A stretch of 34,674 nt of DNA. Source: an uncultured Clostridia bacterium. Lineage in GTDB: Bacteria; Bacillota; Clostridia; UBA1381. The translations under genes were made by a program, and so were the position numbers. The notes under the pieces were generated by a model. That model was not told where the DNA came from. It worked only from the letters and a program-made list of their open reading frames with translations, and ran no database searches. Shown one piece after another: positions 22,579-32,266 of this stretch; position 1 is the stretch's first letter, and every line of letters begins with the position of its first letter. The stretch spans positions 1 to 34,674 of the forward strand of contig CAKSRS010000023.1 of NCBI GenBank assembly GCA_934487205.1, written 5' to 3'.

Positions 22579-24498
22579 ATGGAAAAGATTGAAACAAAAT
22601 ATGACGCGAGTCAAATTCAGGTTCTTGAAGGACTTGAAGCAGTTCGAAAACGTCCCGGAATGTATATCGGGTCGACTTCGGCGGCAGGTCTGCACCATCT
22701 TGTTTATGAAATTGTGGACAACTCCATAGATGAGGCGCTTGCCGGCTACTGTACCGAAATCAAGGTCGACATAAATCCCGACAATTCCGTAACGGTAACC
22801 GATAACGGCCGTGGTATTCCTGTCGGTATTCACCCCCAGGAAGGCATACCTACGGTTCAGGTTGTACTTACAATTCTGCACGCGGGCGGAAAATTCGGCG
22901 GCGGCGGATATAAGGTCTCGGGCGGTCTGCACGGTGTCGGCTCGTCCGTCGTAAATGCGCTTTCCGAAAAACTCGAAGTCGAAATTTCCGACGGAACACA
23001 TATCTATTACCAAAGTTATCAGCGCGGCAAGCCGACATGTGATCTTAAAGTTATTGGCGACACCGACAAAACCGGCACAAAAATCACATTTAAGCCGGAC
23101 GGCGAAATTTTCGAGACGCTTGTATTTGATTACGATGTGCTTTTGAAACGTCTGCGCGAGCAAGCATTTTTAAATAAGGGGATTAAAATTCTCTTTACCG
23201 ATAAGCGCGTGGCAGAACCGGAATGTGTTACGCTTTACGCAGAAGGCGGTATAAAGGAATTTGTCCAGTATATAAACCAAAACAAAGACCCTCTACATGA
23301 CGAAATCATATATTTTGAGGCATCCAAAAACGACATGATGGTTGAAGTTGCGATGCAGTACACCGACTCATACAGCGAAACAGTTCTGAGTTTTGCAAAC
23401 AACATTCATACGATGGACGGCGGTACGCACGAAACGGGCTTTAAATCGGGACTGACGCGCGTTATCAATGATTACGCACGCAAAAACAACCTTTTAAAGG
23501 ACAAAGAATCCAATCTTTCCGGCGAGGACACGCGTGAAGGTCTTACAGCGATTATCAGCGTAAAGGTTACCGAGCCGCAGTTCGAGGGACAGACAAAGAC
23601 AAAACTCGGCAATTCCGAAGCGCGAACTCTTGTGGAAAATGCGCTCAACGACAAACTTGCGGCATTTTTGGAAGAAAATCCGCGTATTGCAAAGACTATA
23701 ATAGAAAAGACTCTGACAGCCAGCCGCGCAAGAGAAGCCGCACGCAAAGCGCGCGAAGCTACACGCAAAAATGCACAGGCTAACAATGCGTCCCTTTTGG
23801 GCAAGCTTGCAAAGTGTACCGATGAAGGCGCGGACTATGCCGAAATCTACATCGTCGAGGGTGACTCCGCGGGCGGTTCGGCAAAGCAAGGCAGAAACAG
23901 ACGTTTCCAGGCAATTCTGCCTCTTTGGGGAAAAATGCTTAACGTTGAAAAATCGCGTATTGATAAGGTTTATTCCAACGAAAAGTTGTTGCCTATTATT
24001 CAAGCACTTGGTGCGGGTATAGGCGAAGAATTTGATATTTCCAAGCTGAAATACGGCAAAATTATAATCATGGCCGATGCCGATGTCGACGGTTCTCACA
24101 TCAGAACATTGCTTTTGACATTCTTTTTCAGATATATGCGTCCGTTGATTGAAAACGGAAACGTGTATCTTGCACAGCCGCCGCTCTATAAGGTATTCAA
24201 GGGTAAAAACAATAACCTTGTGGAAAAATTCGCATATACCGAAGATGAACGCAATGCATTGCTCGCCGAAATGGGTAGCGGCGCAAAGGTTCAGCGATAC
24301 AAAGGTCTCGGTGAGATGGACCCGCCGGAACTTTGGGAAACAACCATGAACCCCGAAACAAGAACAATGCTGCGCGTAGATTTGGAGGACGCAATTGCTG
24401 CCGACCAGGTATTTACCGTTCTTATGGGCGATAAGGTCGAGCCGCGCCGTGAATTTATCGAAAAGCACGCAAAATATGTTTCAAATCTGGATATATAA
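22579..24498 (+). CDS. gyrB: DNA gyrase subunit B
   Basis: The 639-residue ATPase subunit of gyrase introduces negative supercoils together with GyrA. It shows the GHKL motifs (IVDNSIDEALAG, DNGRGIPVGIHP, GGLHGVGSSVVNALS), the TOPRIM motifs EGDSAGGSAKQGRNR and DADVDGSHIRTLLLTFF and the C-terminal QRYKGLGEMDPPELW. This is the short Gram-positive form. The linker around residues 380-400 is unusually rich in Ala and Arg. gyrA, which often follows, is not here; a terminator at 24504 and a MATE gene come next. Confidence 0.98.
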   Translation: MEKIETKYDASQIQVLEGLEAVRKRPGMYIGSTSAAGLHHLVYEIVDNSIDEALAGYCTEIKVDINPDNSVTVTDNGRGIPVGIHPQEGIPTVQVVLTILHAGGKFGGGGYKVSGGLHGVGSSVVNALSEKLEVEISDGTHIYYQSYQRGKPTCDLKVIGDTDKTGTKITFKPDGEIFETLVFDYDVLLKRLREQAFLNKGIKILFTDKRVAEPECVTLYAEGGIKEFVQYINQNKDPLHDEIIYFEASKNDMMVEVAMQYTDSYSETVLSFANNIHTMDGGTHETGFKSGLTRVINDYARKNNLLKDKESNLSGEDTREGLTAIISVKVTEPQFEGQTKTKLGNSEARTLVENALNDKLAAFLEENPRIAKTIIEKTLTASRAREAARKAREATRKNAQANNASLLGKLAKCTDEGADYAEIYIVEGDSAGGSAKQGRNRRFQAILPLWGKMLNVEKSRIDKVYSNEKLLPIIQALGAGIGEEFDISKLKYGKIIIMADADVDGSHIRTLLLTFFFRYMRPLIENGNVYLAQPPLYKVFKGKNNNLVEKFAYTEDERNALLAEMGSGAKVQRYKGLGEMDPPELWETTMNPETRTMLRVDLEDAIAADQVFTVLMGDKVEPRREFIEKHAKYVSNLDI

Positions 24499-24503
24499 TA
24501 ACG

Positions 24504-24535
24504 AGCCACCTGCGCAAAAAAACGGGTGGCTTTTC
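24504..24535 (+). terminator. Intrinsic terminator after gyrB
   Basis: AGCCACC (24504-24510) and GGTGGCT (24525-24531) form a 7-bp stem with a 14-nt A-rich loop, followed by TTT. It closes the recJ-gyrB transcription unit. Confidence 0.75.
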
Positions 24536-24594
24536 CATATATGAAACCGCAGTATTTACCGTATTTTTGAAAAGAATTTGTAATTTTTAAAGTG

Positions 24595-24623
24595 TTGATT
24601 TTATGCAATATATGTGTTACAAT
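24595..24623 (+). promoter_or_regulatory. Promoter of the second MATE gene
   Basis: TTGATT (24595-24600) and TACAAT (24618-24623) are 17 bases apart and the -10 carries the TGT extension. It lies 35 bases ahead of the ATG. Confidence 0.7.
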
Positions 24624-24657
24624 TGTAAGATGCACTATATGTTAAAGGAGATAGAAA

Positions 24658-25989
24658 ATGAGAATTAGTCTTTCGGAACATTTTACGTACGGAAAACTTC
24701 TGCGTTTTGTTTTTCCATCAATTATTATGATGGTTTTCACATCAATTTACGGTGTTGTGGACGGACTTTTTGTTTCAAATATTGTAGGCGAAACAGCGTT
24801 TGCATCACTAAATTTGGTAATGCCGTTTATAATGGTTCTCAGCGGAATGGGATTTATGGTCGGAACAGGCGGGAGCGCGCTTGCGGCAAAGGAAATGGGC
24901 AGCAGAAACACCGACCGTGCGAACCGATATTTTACCATGATGATATACTTTACGCTTATTTTGGGCGTACTGATGACTGTTATCGGAATAGCGTTTATCA
25001 GGCCTGTGTCATATTTTTTGGGTGCAAGCGAAGATATGATTGATGACTGCGTGCTTTACGGCAGTATTGTAATAGGATTTTCCACGGCATTTATGCTGCA
25101 AAATGTTTTTCAGAGTTTCCTTGCGGCAGCGGAACGTCCGAAACTCGGACTTCTTATAACGGTTGCTGCGGGACTGACAAACGCCGCATTAGACGCACTT
25201 TTTATGATGGTATTCCGCTGGGGGCTTGCGGGTGCGGCTCTTGCGACGGGAATAGGGCAATGCGTCGGCGGAATAATTCCGCTTATTTATTTCCTGCGTC
25301 CGAACGGAAGTCCGCTGCGGCTGACAAAAACACGTCTTGAGGCAAAACCTCTTATTAAGGCGTGCGCAAACGGTTCATCGGAATTGATGACGAATATTTC
25401 AAGCTCTTTTGTAAGCATGCTCTACAACTTCCGACTTATGGAATACGTTGGCAAAATGGGTGTATCGGCATACGGCGTGCTGATGTATGTACAGTTTATC
25501 TTTATCGCGATTTACATCGGCTACGCAATAGGCGGCGCACCGATTATCAGCTATCACTACGGTGCGGGTAATCATGATGAACTGAAAAATCTGCTGCGCA
25601 AAGGCACGGTTTTTATGGGAACAGTCGGCGTAATTCTGACGGTGCTTGCCTTAGCACTTGCAAAGCCTCTGGCATTCATATTTGTCGGCTATAATGCTGA
25701 ACTTTTTGAGCTCACATGCCATGCATTTCGCTTGTTTGCATTTTCGTTTATCCTGTCCGGATTTAATATTTTTGCGTCGAGCTTTTTTACGGCGCTCAAC
25801 AACGGCGGAATTTCGGCGCTTATATCATTTCTGCGTACCCTTCTGTTTCAGACAGCGTCAGTTATAATTTTGCCGAGTTTCTTTGATATTGACGGAATTT
25901 GGTGGGCGATTACTGTTGCCGAAGTTTTTGCATTTATAATTTCGGCTGTGTTTATTTTTGCAAAAAGAAAACAATATAATTATTTATAA
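24658..25989 (+). CDS. MATE family efflux transporter (MepA-like)
   Basis: The 443-residue membrane protein has about twelve hydrophobic segments and MATE landmarks: the N-terminal FPSIIMMVFTSIYGVVDGLF and VGTGGSALAAKEMG segments and a repeat of the pattern in the second half. It most resembles the MepA-like branch common in gut Clostridia. It would export cationic or amphipathic compounds using an ion gradient. It shares little obvious identity with the MATE protein at 8167-9531, so the two are not a recent duplication. AAAGGAG precedes ATG 24658. It has its own promoter and no partner gene in the same unit. Confidence 0.92.
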   Translation: MRISLSEHFTYGKLLRFVFPSIIMMVFTSIYGVVDGLFVSNIVGETAFASLNLVMPFIMVLSGMGFMVGTGGSALAAKEMGSRNTDRANRYFTMMIYFTLILGVLMTVIGIAFIRPVSYFLGASEDMIDDCVLYGSIVIGFSTAFMLQNVFQSFLAAAERPKLGLLITVAAGLTNAALDALFMMVFRWGLAGAALATGIGQCVGGIIPLIYFLRPNGSPLRLTKTRLEAKPLIKACANGSSELMTNISSSFVSMLYNFRLMEYVGKMGVSAYGVLMYVQFIFIAIYIGYAIGGAPIISYHYGAGNHDELKNLLRKGTVFMGTVGVILTVLALALAKPLAFIFVGYNAELFELTCHAFRLFAFSFILSGFNIFASSFFTALNNGGISALISFLRTLLFQTASVIILPSFFDIDGIWWAITVAEVFAFIISAVFIFAKRKQYNYL

Positions 25990-25997
25990 AAATAAAC

Positions 25998-26026
25998 TTG
26001 ATTTTGACTTATTGTTATGATAAAAT
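25998..26026 (+). promoter_or_regulatory. Promoter of the beta-galactosidase gene
   Basis: TTGATT (25998-26003) and TAAAAT (26021-26026) are 17 bases apart; the -10 has the TGA extension. The overlapping TTGACT (26004-26009) is too close to the -10 to serve. No catabolite-repression site was recognised nearby. Confidence 0.6.
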
Positions 26027-26077
26027 TAACATGAAAATTTTTACATGCCGCACTTATCGGCAGAATTGGAGAAAGTT

Positions 26078-28942
26078 ATGAGAAAGTATGAAAATTTAAA
26101 GTTTTTTGCGGAAAACCGCATGCCGCAGAGAAGCTACTATATCCCCCGCAGCGACGGCGGATATACCCTTTTAAACGGCGAGTGGAATTTTAAGTATTAC
26201 GAAAGAGATTTTGAGGCAGATTACATTGAAAAGCCGTGGGGGAAAATCACGGTTCCGTCATGCTGGCAGCTTGTCGGTTACGGTCACCCCAATTACGCCA
26301 ATGTTGCCTACCCGTACCCCGTAAATCCGCCGCACGTGCCGACGGAAAATCCGATGGGAATTTATGAGCGCACATTTGAAATCGGCGATACCGACAGAAA
26401 CACATATATCGTTTTTGAGGGCGTTTCGTCATGCCTTGAACTTTATATTAACGGCAAATATGTCGGCTATTCGCAGGGCTCACACCTTCAGGCGGAATTT
26501 GACATCACGGATTTCGTCAAAAAAGGCGAAAACACCGTTACCGCATTTGTCAGAAAATGGTGCAGCGGAAGCTATCTTGAAGACCAGGATTTTCTCCGTT
26601 TTAACGGAATTTTCCGCGATGTATATCTTTTGTCAAGACCGAAAGGTCACATCGGCGATATTAACATCGTCACCGACGGCGATAAAATCGCTGTGGATTT
26701 TGAAGGCAGCGCGGATATAAAGCTGCTCGACGCGGAAGGTAACCTTTTATCGGAAAATCACGCAGAAAATACCGCTGAATTTATCGTAGAAAATCCGGTT
26801 TTATGGAATGCGGAAAAACCGTATCTGTATGAACTCATTTTTACATACAAAGATGAAGTAATCTCACAGAAAATCGGATTTGTTACATATAAAATCGGAA
26901 AAATGCATGAGTTTTTGGTAAACGGCGTTGAGGTCAAGCTGAAAGGCGTAAATCATCACGACACCGACGCATACAAGGGTTGGACGATGTCGGACGAGGA
27001 CATAAAAAGAGATTTGCTCCTCATGAAAAAGCTGAACATCAATACAATCCGTACATCGCACTACCCGCCGTCGCCAAAATTTGTGGAAATGTGTGACGAA
27101 CTTGGTTTTTACGTAATGCTGGAAAATGATTTTGAAACGCACGGTTTTCTTAACAGAGTCGCAAACGGCACCGGATTTGACTGTCCGTCCAATCCCGATG
27201 TGTGGCCGTGCAGCAGTCCCGCATGGAAGGACGCGCTGATGGACAGAATTAAAAGAACCTACAACCGCGACAAAAATCACACATGTATTTTTGCGTGGTC
27301 GTCGGGCAACGAGAGCGGTTACGGCGAAAACACGCACGATATGATGAAATGGGTAAAATCTCAGGACCCTCGCCGCCTTATTCACTGCGAGGACGCGAGC
27401 CGAATGTCTACCGATTATCGAAATTATACCGTTAATGTTAAGCCATACGGCAAGCATATGGATTTGTATTCAAGAATGTACCCGTCAATCAGGGAGATGA
27501 AAGACATAATTGCAAGTCCCGAATTTGATATGCCGTTCTTCCTGTGCGAGTATTCGCACGCTATGGGCAACGGACCGGGCGATGTTTGCGATTACTGGGA
27601 TTTAATATACAAGCATCATGAGCTTATCGGCGGCTGCGTGTGGGAGTGGGCAGATCACACGGTTATCGTTGACGGCGTGCCGAAATACGGCGGCGATTTT
27701 GAGGGTGAAGCTACGCACGACGGCAACTTCTGCTGTGACGGCATGGTGTTCTATGACAGAAGTTTGAAGGCGGGTTCTTATGAAGTTAAGACGGCCTACC
27801 AGTACATGGACTGCCGTTTGGTGAGCGACGAAATCGAAGTATTAAACCGTTACGACTTCACAAATCTGTCGGAATACACATTTAAATATCAAATAAAAAC
27901 CGACGGAAATCTTTTGGAAGAAAAAGAACTCACGCTCGACGTAGAGCCTAAACAGACGACCCGAATTAAGATAAATCAGCCGTGCGACTATGTACTCGGT
28001 GCATATGTAAACTGCTATCTGTATGATAAAAACGGCGAAGAAGTTGCAAAAAAACAGCTTACAATTGCCGAAAAGAACTATATCCCGACCGAGGGCGGCG
28101 CGGCAAATACCGCAGAGGACGCTCATTTTATCACATTTGACGGCGACGGATTTAAGTATATTTTCTCGAAAGATATGGGCACATTTGTAAGCATGGTCAA
28201 AAACGGCAAGGAGCAGCTTTTGGCGCCCGTAAAGCTTACGGCATGGCGTGCACCGACCGACAATGACCGCAACATAAAATTGAAATGGGGACGTTTTGAC
28301 AACAACTGGGAAGGCGAAAACATTAATGTTACTTTTGAAATGATTTATAACTGCACCTTATGCGGAAATACCGTCACGGTAACGGGCGCGCTCGCGGGCG
28401 TATCGCGTTCGCCGTATCTGCACTACACCGTGAAGTACACAGTTAATGAAAACGGCGAAGTCAAAGTTGAATTAAACGGCAGCGTGAAGGAAAACTGCGT
28501 ATGGCTGCCGCGGCTAGGATTTGAGTTTAAAACTCCGTATGAAAATTCCGCATTTAAGTATTTCGGCATGGGCGAACTTGAAAGTTATTGCGACATGCAC
28601 CGCGCGTCGATGATCGATATGTATGAAAGCGACGCGGACAGAGAATATGTTCCGTATATAATGCCGCAGGAACACGGAAATCATACAGCGGTAAAGACAC
28701 TTGAGATGAAGGACGGACTCACATTTGCGGCAGAAAAAACTTTTGATATTAATGTTTCGCGCTATACAAGCGACATGCTGACAAAGGCTATGCATTGGGA
28801 CGAGCTTATAAAGGATAATGCCACAAATATCAGAATTGATTATAAAAATTCAGGTTTGGGAACAGGTTCATGCGGACCGGAGCTCATGGAAAAATACAGA
28901 CTTGACGAAAAGGAAATACATTTTGTATTCTATATTAAATAA
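26078..28942 (+). CDS. lacZ: Glycoside hydrolase family 2 beta-galactosidase (LacZ type)
   Basis: The 954-residue protein cleaves terminal beta-galactosides such as lactose. It shows the GH2 plan: N-terminal sugar-binding domain (LNGEWNFKYYERDF onward), immunoglobulin-like domains, a TIM barrel with HYPPSPKF and a C-terminal beta-sandwich domain. The acid/base Glu412 lies in WSSGNESGYG and the nucleophile Glu491 in LCEYSHAMGNG; their separation of 79 residues resembles that of E. coli Glu461 and Glu537. No signal peptide is present, so it should act in the cytoplasm on imported sugar. ATG 26078 is preceded by TTGGAG; an in-frame ATG at 26045 has none. No lactose transporter or regulator lies beside it, so it works with genes elsewhere or on several galactosides. 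Confidence 0.95.
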   Translation: MRKYENLKFFAENRMPQRSYYIPRSDGGYTLLNGEWNFKYYERDFEADYIEKPWGKITVPSCWQLVGYGHPNYANVAYPYPVNPPHVPTENPMGIYERTFEIGDTDRNTYIVFEGVSSCLELYINGKYVGYSQGSHLQAEFDITDFVKKGENTVTAFVRKWCSGSYLEDQDFLRFNGIFRDVYLLSRPKGHIGDINIVTDGDKIAVDFEGSADIKLLDAEGNLLSENHAENTAEFIVENPVLWNAEKPYLYELIFTYKDEVISQKIGFVTYKIGKMHEFLVNGVEVKLKGVNHHDTDAYKGWTMSDEDIKRDLLLMKKLNINTIRTSHYPPSPKFVEMCDELGFYVMLENDFETHGFLNRVANGTGFDCPSNPDVWPCSSPAWKDALMDRIKRTYNRDKNHTCIFAWSSGNESGYGENTHDMMKWVKSQDPRRLIHCEDASRMSTDYRNYTVNVKPYGKHMDLYSRMYPSIREMKDIIASPEFDMPFFLCEYSHAMGNGPGDVCDYWDLIYKHHELIGGCVWEWADHTVIVDGVPKYGGDFEGEATHDGNFCCDGMVFYDRSLKAGSYEVKTAYQYMDCRLVSDEIEVLNRYDFTNLSEYTFKYQIKTDGNLLEEKELTLDVEPKQTTRIKINQPCDYVLGAYVNCYLYDKNGEEVAKKQLTIAEKNYIPTEGGAANTAEDAHFITFDGDGFKYIFSKDMGTFVSMVKNGKEQLLAPVKLTAWRAPTDNDRNIKLKWGRFDNNWEGENINVTFEMIYNCTLCGNTVTVTGALAGVSRSPYLHYTVKYTVNENGEVKVELNGSVKENCVWLPRLGFEFKTPYENSAFKYFGMGELESYCDMHRASMIDMYESDADREYVPYIMPQEHGNHTAVKTLEMKDGLTFAAEKTFDINVSRYTSDMLTKAMHWDELIKDNATNIRIDYKNSGLGTGSCGPELMEKYRLDEKEIHFVFYIK

Positions 28943-29073
28943 AACCGTTTTTATCAACGGAGTTATTTAAAAACAACAAAACATTCAAGGGGACACTATG
29001 TTAAAAATGGCGCTATTTCATAAATTCAGATTTAAATCCGCTTTCATTTGCCCTTGAGCAACACATAAAGAAA

Positions 29074-29108
29074 ACGCACCCGTACTATTTGTCGGGTGCG
29101 TTTTTCGT
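29074..29108. terminator. Bidirectional terminator between lacZ and dnaJ
   Basis: ACGCACCCG (29074-29082) and CGGGTGCGT (29093-29101) form a perfect 9-bp stem with a 10-nt loop, with A runs before and T runs after. It serves lacZ on the plus strand and the heat-shock operon on the minus strand. Confidence 0.85.
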
Positions 29109-29150
29109 TTTTGTCGCAAAAGAATGAGCTATAATACCGAACTCATTTTT

Positions 29151-30302
29151 CTATTTAAAAATATCCTTCATTGTATCCAAAAATCCTTTGCGCTTTTTAT
29201 AATTTTTCTCCTCAACGGTTCCGTCAAATTCGCGCAGCAGCTCTTTTTGGCGCTGTGTAAGATTTTTCGGTGTTTCCACCTCAACCTTCACATACTGGTC
29301 GCCCTTACCCTTGCCGCGGATATACGGTATTCCCTGTCCGCGCAGTCTGAACACGCTCCCCGTCTGCGTTTCCGCCGGAATATCGTATTCGACCAAACCG
29401 TTTATGGTCGGAACCTTAATGCTTGCGCCGAGCGCCGCCTGAGCAAACGTTATAGGCATTGAAATATACACATCAAATTCTTCACGCCTGAATATATTGT
29501 GCTTTTTAATGCGTATCGTAATCAGCAAATCGCCCGAAGGGCCGCCCTTTGTGCCCGGTTCGCCGGCACCGCTGATTTGCATTGTCTGACCGTCATTAAT
29601 TCCGTGCGGAATATCAACCTCTATCGTTTTCTGACAGCGTACTCTGCCGGTTCCGCGGCAGAAACTGCACGGCTCTTTGATGATTTTACCTTCGCCGTGA
29701 CACTCCGGGCAAGGCGAAATGTTGCGCATATATCCGAGCGGCGTTCTTGTCTGCGTGGTAACCTGGCCGCTGCCGCCGCAACGCTGACACGTAACAGGGC
29801 TCGTTCCCGGTTTTGCGCCGCTGCCGTGACAATGACTGCATTCTTCCTGCTTATCGAGCGTCAGTTTCTTTTTACAGCCGAATGCCGCCTCCTCAAAAGT
29901 AAGCTCAACAACCTGGCGGATATCCGCACCGCGGCGCGGACCGTTTCTTCTCGTACTGCTGCCGCCGCCGAATCCGAATCCGCCGCCGAAAATGTCGGAA
30001 AATATGTCACCAAAATCGCCAAATCCACCACCGCCGAATGGATTTCCTCCACCTGCACCTCCGCCGTAGTTCGGGTCGACTCCGGCATGACCGAATTGGT
30101 CGTAGCGCGCTTTTTTGTCATTGTCGGACAGCACCTCGTACGCCTCGTTAACCTCTTTAAATTTTGCCTCCGCCTCTTTATCGCCGGGGTGCAAATCGGG
30201 ATGATATTTTTTTGCTTCCTTGCGGTATGCTTTTTTTATTTCATCAGCGGACGCGCTTTTCGGCACGCCCAAAACCTCATAATAATCTCTTTTATCTGCC
30301 AC
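29151..30302 (-). CDS. dnaJ: Chaperone protein DnaJ (Hsp40)
   Basis: The 383-residue cochaperone stimulates the DnaK ATPase and delivers unfolded proteins. It has the J domain with HPD in KKYHPDLHPGD, a Gly/Phe-rich linker and four zinc-finger repeats, CSHCHGSG, CQRCGGSG, CPECHGEG and CSFCRGTG, followed by the substrate-binding C-terminal domain. The start is GTG 30302 with GAGGTG seven bases upstream. It follows dnaK by about 65 bases and is the last gene of the operon; prmA, which often comes next in Firmicutes, is absent. Confidence 0.98.
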   Translation of the reverse strand: MADKRDYYEVLGVPKSASADEIKKAYRKEAKKYHPDLHPGDKEAEAKFKEVNEAYEVLSDNDKKARYDQFGHAGVDPNYGGGAGGGNPFGGGGFGDFGDIFSDIFGGGFGFGGGSSTRRNGPRRGADIRQVVELTFEEAAFGCKKKLTLDKQEECSHCHGSGAKPGTSPVTCQRCGGSGQVTTQTRTPLGYMRNISPCPECHGEGKIIKEPCSFCRGTGRVRCQKTIEVDIPHGINDGQTMQISGAGEPGTKGGPSGDLLITIRIKKHNIFRREEFDVYISMPITFAQAALGASIKVPTINGLVEYDIPAETQTGSVFRLRGQGIPYIRGKGKGDQYVKVEVETPKNLTQRQKELLREFDGTVEEKNYKKRKGFLDTMKDIFK

Positions 30303-30367
30303 AATATTTCACCTCATAAAAATACCGACAAAAGGGCGACCGACGCCGCCCCATTGTCAACTGACTT

Positions 30368-32230
30368 TTATTTGTTGTTGTCATTATCAACTTCTCTGTA
30401 ATCAGCCTCATATACGTTGTCGCCGCCCGGCTGCTGTGCGCCGCCGTTTGCCTGTGCATCGTTCGGGTTAAATCCCGCGCCGCCCTGTGCGCCCTGCGGA
30501 TTTGCATGCTGATACATTTTCTCCGAAACTTTATAGAACTTCTGTTGCAATTCATCAGTCGCCGCTTTAATTGCGTCTGCATCCGTTCCCTTCAAAGTTT
30601 CCTTAACCTTGTTGATTTCAGCCTCAATATCGCTCTTGTCGGCAGCATCAATCTTATCGCCGATTTCGCCCAAAGTCTTTTCACATTGATAAACCATGCT
30701 TTCGGCATTGTTTCTTGTTTCTACTTCTTCTTTTCTCTTTTTATCTTCTTCAGCGTACTTTTCAGCCTCTTTAACAGCCTTATCGATATCTTCTTCCGAC
30801 AGATTTGATGACGCCGTAATCGTAATCTTCTGCTCGTTGCCTGTGCCCATATCCTTTGCCGAAACCTTTACGATACCGTTTGCGTCGATATCGAAAGTAA
30901 CCTCAATCTGCGGCACACCTCTCGGAGCCGGAGCAATTCCCGTCAGACTGAAACGTCCCAAAGTCTTGTTATACTGTGCCATATCGCGCTCGCCCTGCAG
31001 AACGTGAACCTCAACCGAAGTCTGACCGTCTGCCGCTGTCGAGAATATCTGCGATTTCTTGGTCGGGATAGTTGTGTTTCTGTCAATAAGTCTTGTAAAT
31101 ACGCCGCCCATAGTCTCGATACCGAGTGACAACGGTGTTACATCAAGCAAGAGCAAATCTTTTACATCGCCCGACAGAACGCCCGCCTGAACAGCTGCAC
31201 CGATAGCAACACATTCATCAGGATTGATGCCCTTTGTCGGTTCCTGACCCATTTCATTTTTAACAGCCTCTTGTACAGCCGGTATTCTTGACGAACCGCC
31301 GACAAGCAGAACCTTATTGATTTCATTCTTTGACAGGCCTGCATCGTTCATTGCATTTCTGATGCAAACCAGCGTCTTTTGAACCAAATCCGCCGTCAAT
31401 TCATCAAATTTAGCCTTTGTCAGCGTAATATCCAGGTGTTTTGGGCCTGTCGCGTCCGCCGTGATGAACGGAAGGTTGATATTTGATGTTGTCATGCCGG
31501 ACAATTCAATCTTTGACTTTTCTGCAGCCTCTTTAAGACGCTGCATAGCCATTTTATCGCCTGTCAGGTCAACGCCTGTTTCCTTTTTAAATTCGTCTAC
31601 AAGATAATCGATAATTCTCTGGTCGAAATCATCGCCGCCCAAACGGGTATCGCCGTTTGTTGAAAGAACTTCAAATACGCCGTCGCCGATTTCCAGGATA
31701 GATACATCGAATGTACCGCCGCCCAGATCATATACCATAACCTTTTGATCTGTATCGTTCATGCCGTAAGCAAGTGCCGCCGCCGTCGGCTCGTTGATAA
31801 TTCTTTTAACGTCCAAGCCTGCTATTTTACCCGCGTCCTTTGTTGCCTGACGCTGCGAATCGCTGAAGTATGCCGGAACCGTGATAACCGCCTCTGTTAC
31901 AGGCTCGCCGAGATAGCTTTCCGCGTCCTGTTTTAGCTTTGTAAGAATCATTGCCGAAATTTCCTGCGGTGTGTAAGCCTTACCGTCGATTGTAACGGTG
32001 TGCGTCGTACCCATTTCACGCTTGATTGACATGATGGTTCTGTCCGCATTGGTAACCGCCTGACGCTTTGCTACCTGACCGACAATTCTTTCGCCGTTCT
32101 TCTGAAAAGCTACTACAGACGGCGTTGTTCTTGCACCTTCCGAATTGGCGATAACCGTCGGATTTCCGCCTTCTATAACCGCTACACATGAATTTGTTGT
32201 TCCTAAGTCAATACCTATAATTTTTCCCAT
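30368..32230 (-). CDS. dnaK: Molecular chaperone DnaK (Hsp70)
   Basis: The 620-residue chaperone has an N-terminal actin-like ATPase (GIDLGTTNSCVAVIEGG at 5-21, then VYDLGGGTFDVSILEIGDG), the interdomain linker DVKDLLLLDVTPLSLGIET and the substrate-binding domain with a disordered Gly/Asn/Gln-rich tail. It folds proteins in the cytoplasm with DnaJ and the exchange factor GrpE, both in this operon. GGAGG lies upstream of ATG 32230. No second heat-shock promoter is seen in the 36-base gap to grpE. Confidence 0.98.
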   Translation of the reverse strand: MGKIIGIDLGTTNSCVAVIEGGNPTVIANSEGARTTPSVVAFQKNGERIVGQVAKRQAVTNADRTIMSIKREMGTTHTVTIDGKAYTPQEISAMILTKLKQDAESYLGEPVTEAVITVPAYFSDSQRQATKDAGKIAGLDVKRIINEPTAAALAYGMNDTDQKVMVYDLGGGTFDVSILEIGDGVFEVLSTNGDTRLGGDDFDQRIIDYLVDEFKKETGVDLTGDKMAMQRLKEAAEKSKIELSGMTTSNINLPFITADATGPKHLDITLTKAKFDELTADLVQKTLVCIRNAMNDAGLSKNEINKVLLVGGSSRIPAVQEAVKNEMGQEPTKGINPDECVAIGAAVQAGVLSGDVKDLLLLDVTPLSLGIETMGGVFTRLIDRNTTIPTKKSQIFSTAADGQTSVEVHVLQGERDMAQYNKTLGRFSLTGIAPAPRGVPQIEVTFDIDANGIVKVSAKDMGTGNEQKITITASSNLSEEDIDKAVKEAEKYAEEDKKRKEEVETRNNAESMVYQCEKTLGEIGDKIDAADKSDIEAEINKVKETLKGTDADAIKAATDELQQKFYKVSEKMYQHANPQGAQGGAGFNPNDAQANGGAQQPGGDNVYEADYREVDNDNNK

Positions 32231-32266
32231 GATAAATTCCTCCTGTATTACTAACCTTATAAGGTC

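Noticed and set aside
23494..24468. 324-codon minus-strand ORF opposite gyrB
   Set aside because: It is antisense to conserved gyrB motifs and has no start signals.
28998..29057. 19-codon ORF after lacZ with AAGGGG upstream
   Set aside because: It is too short to support; the sequence has no recognisable features and lies just before a terminator.
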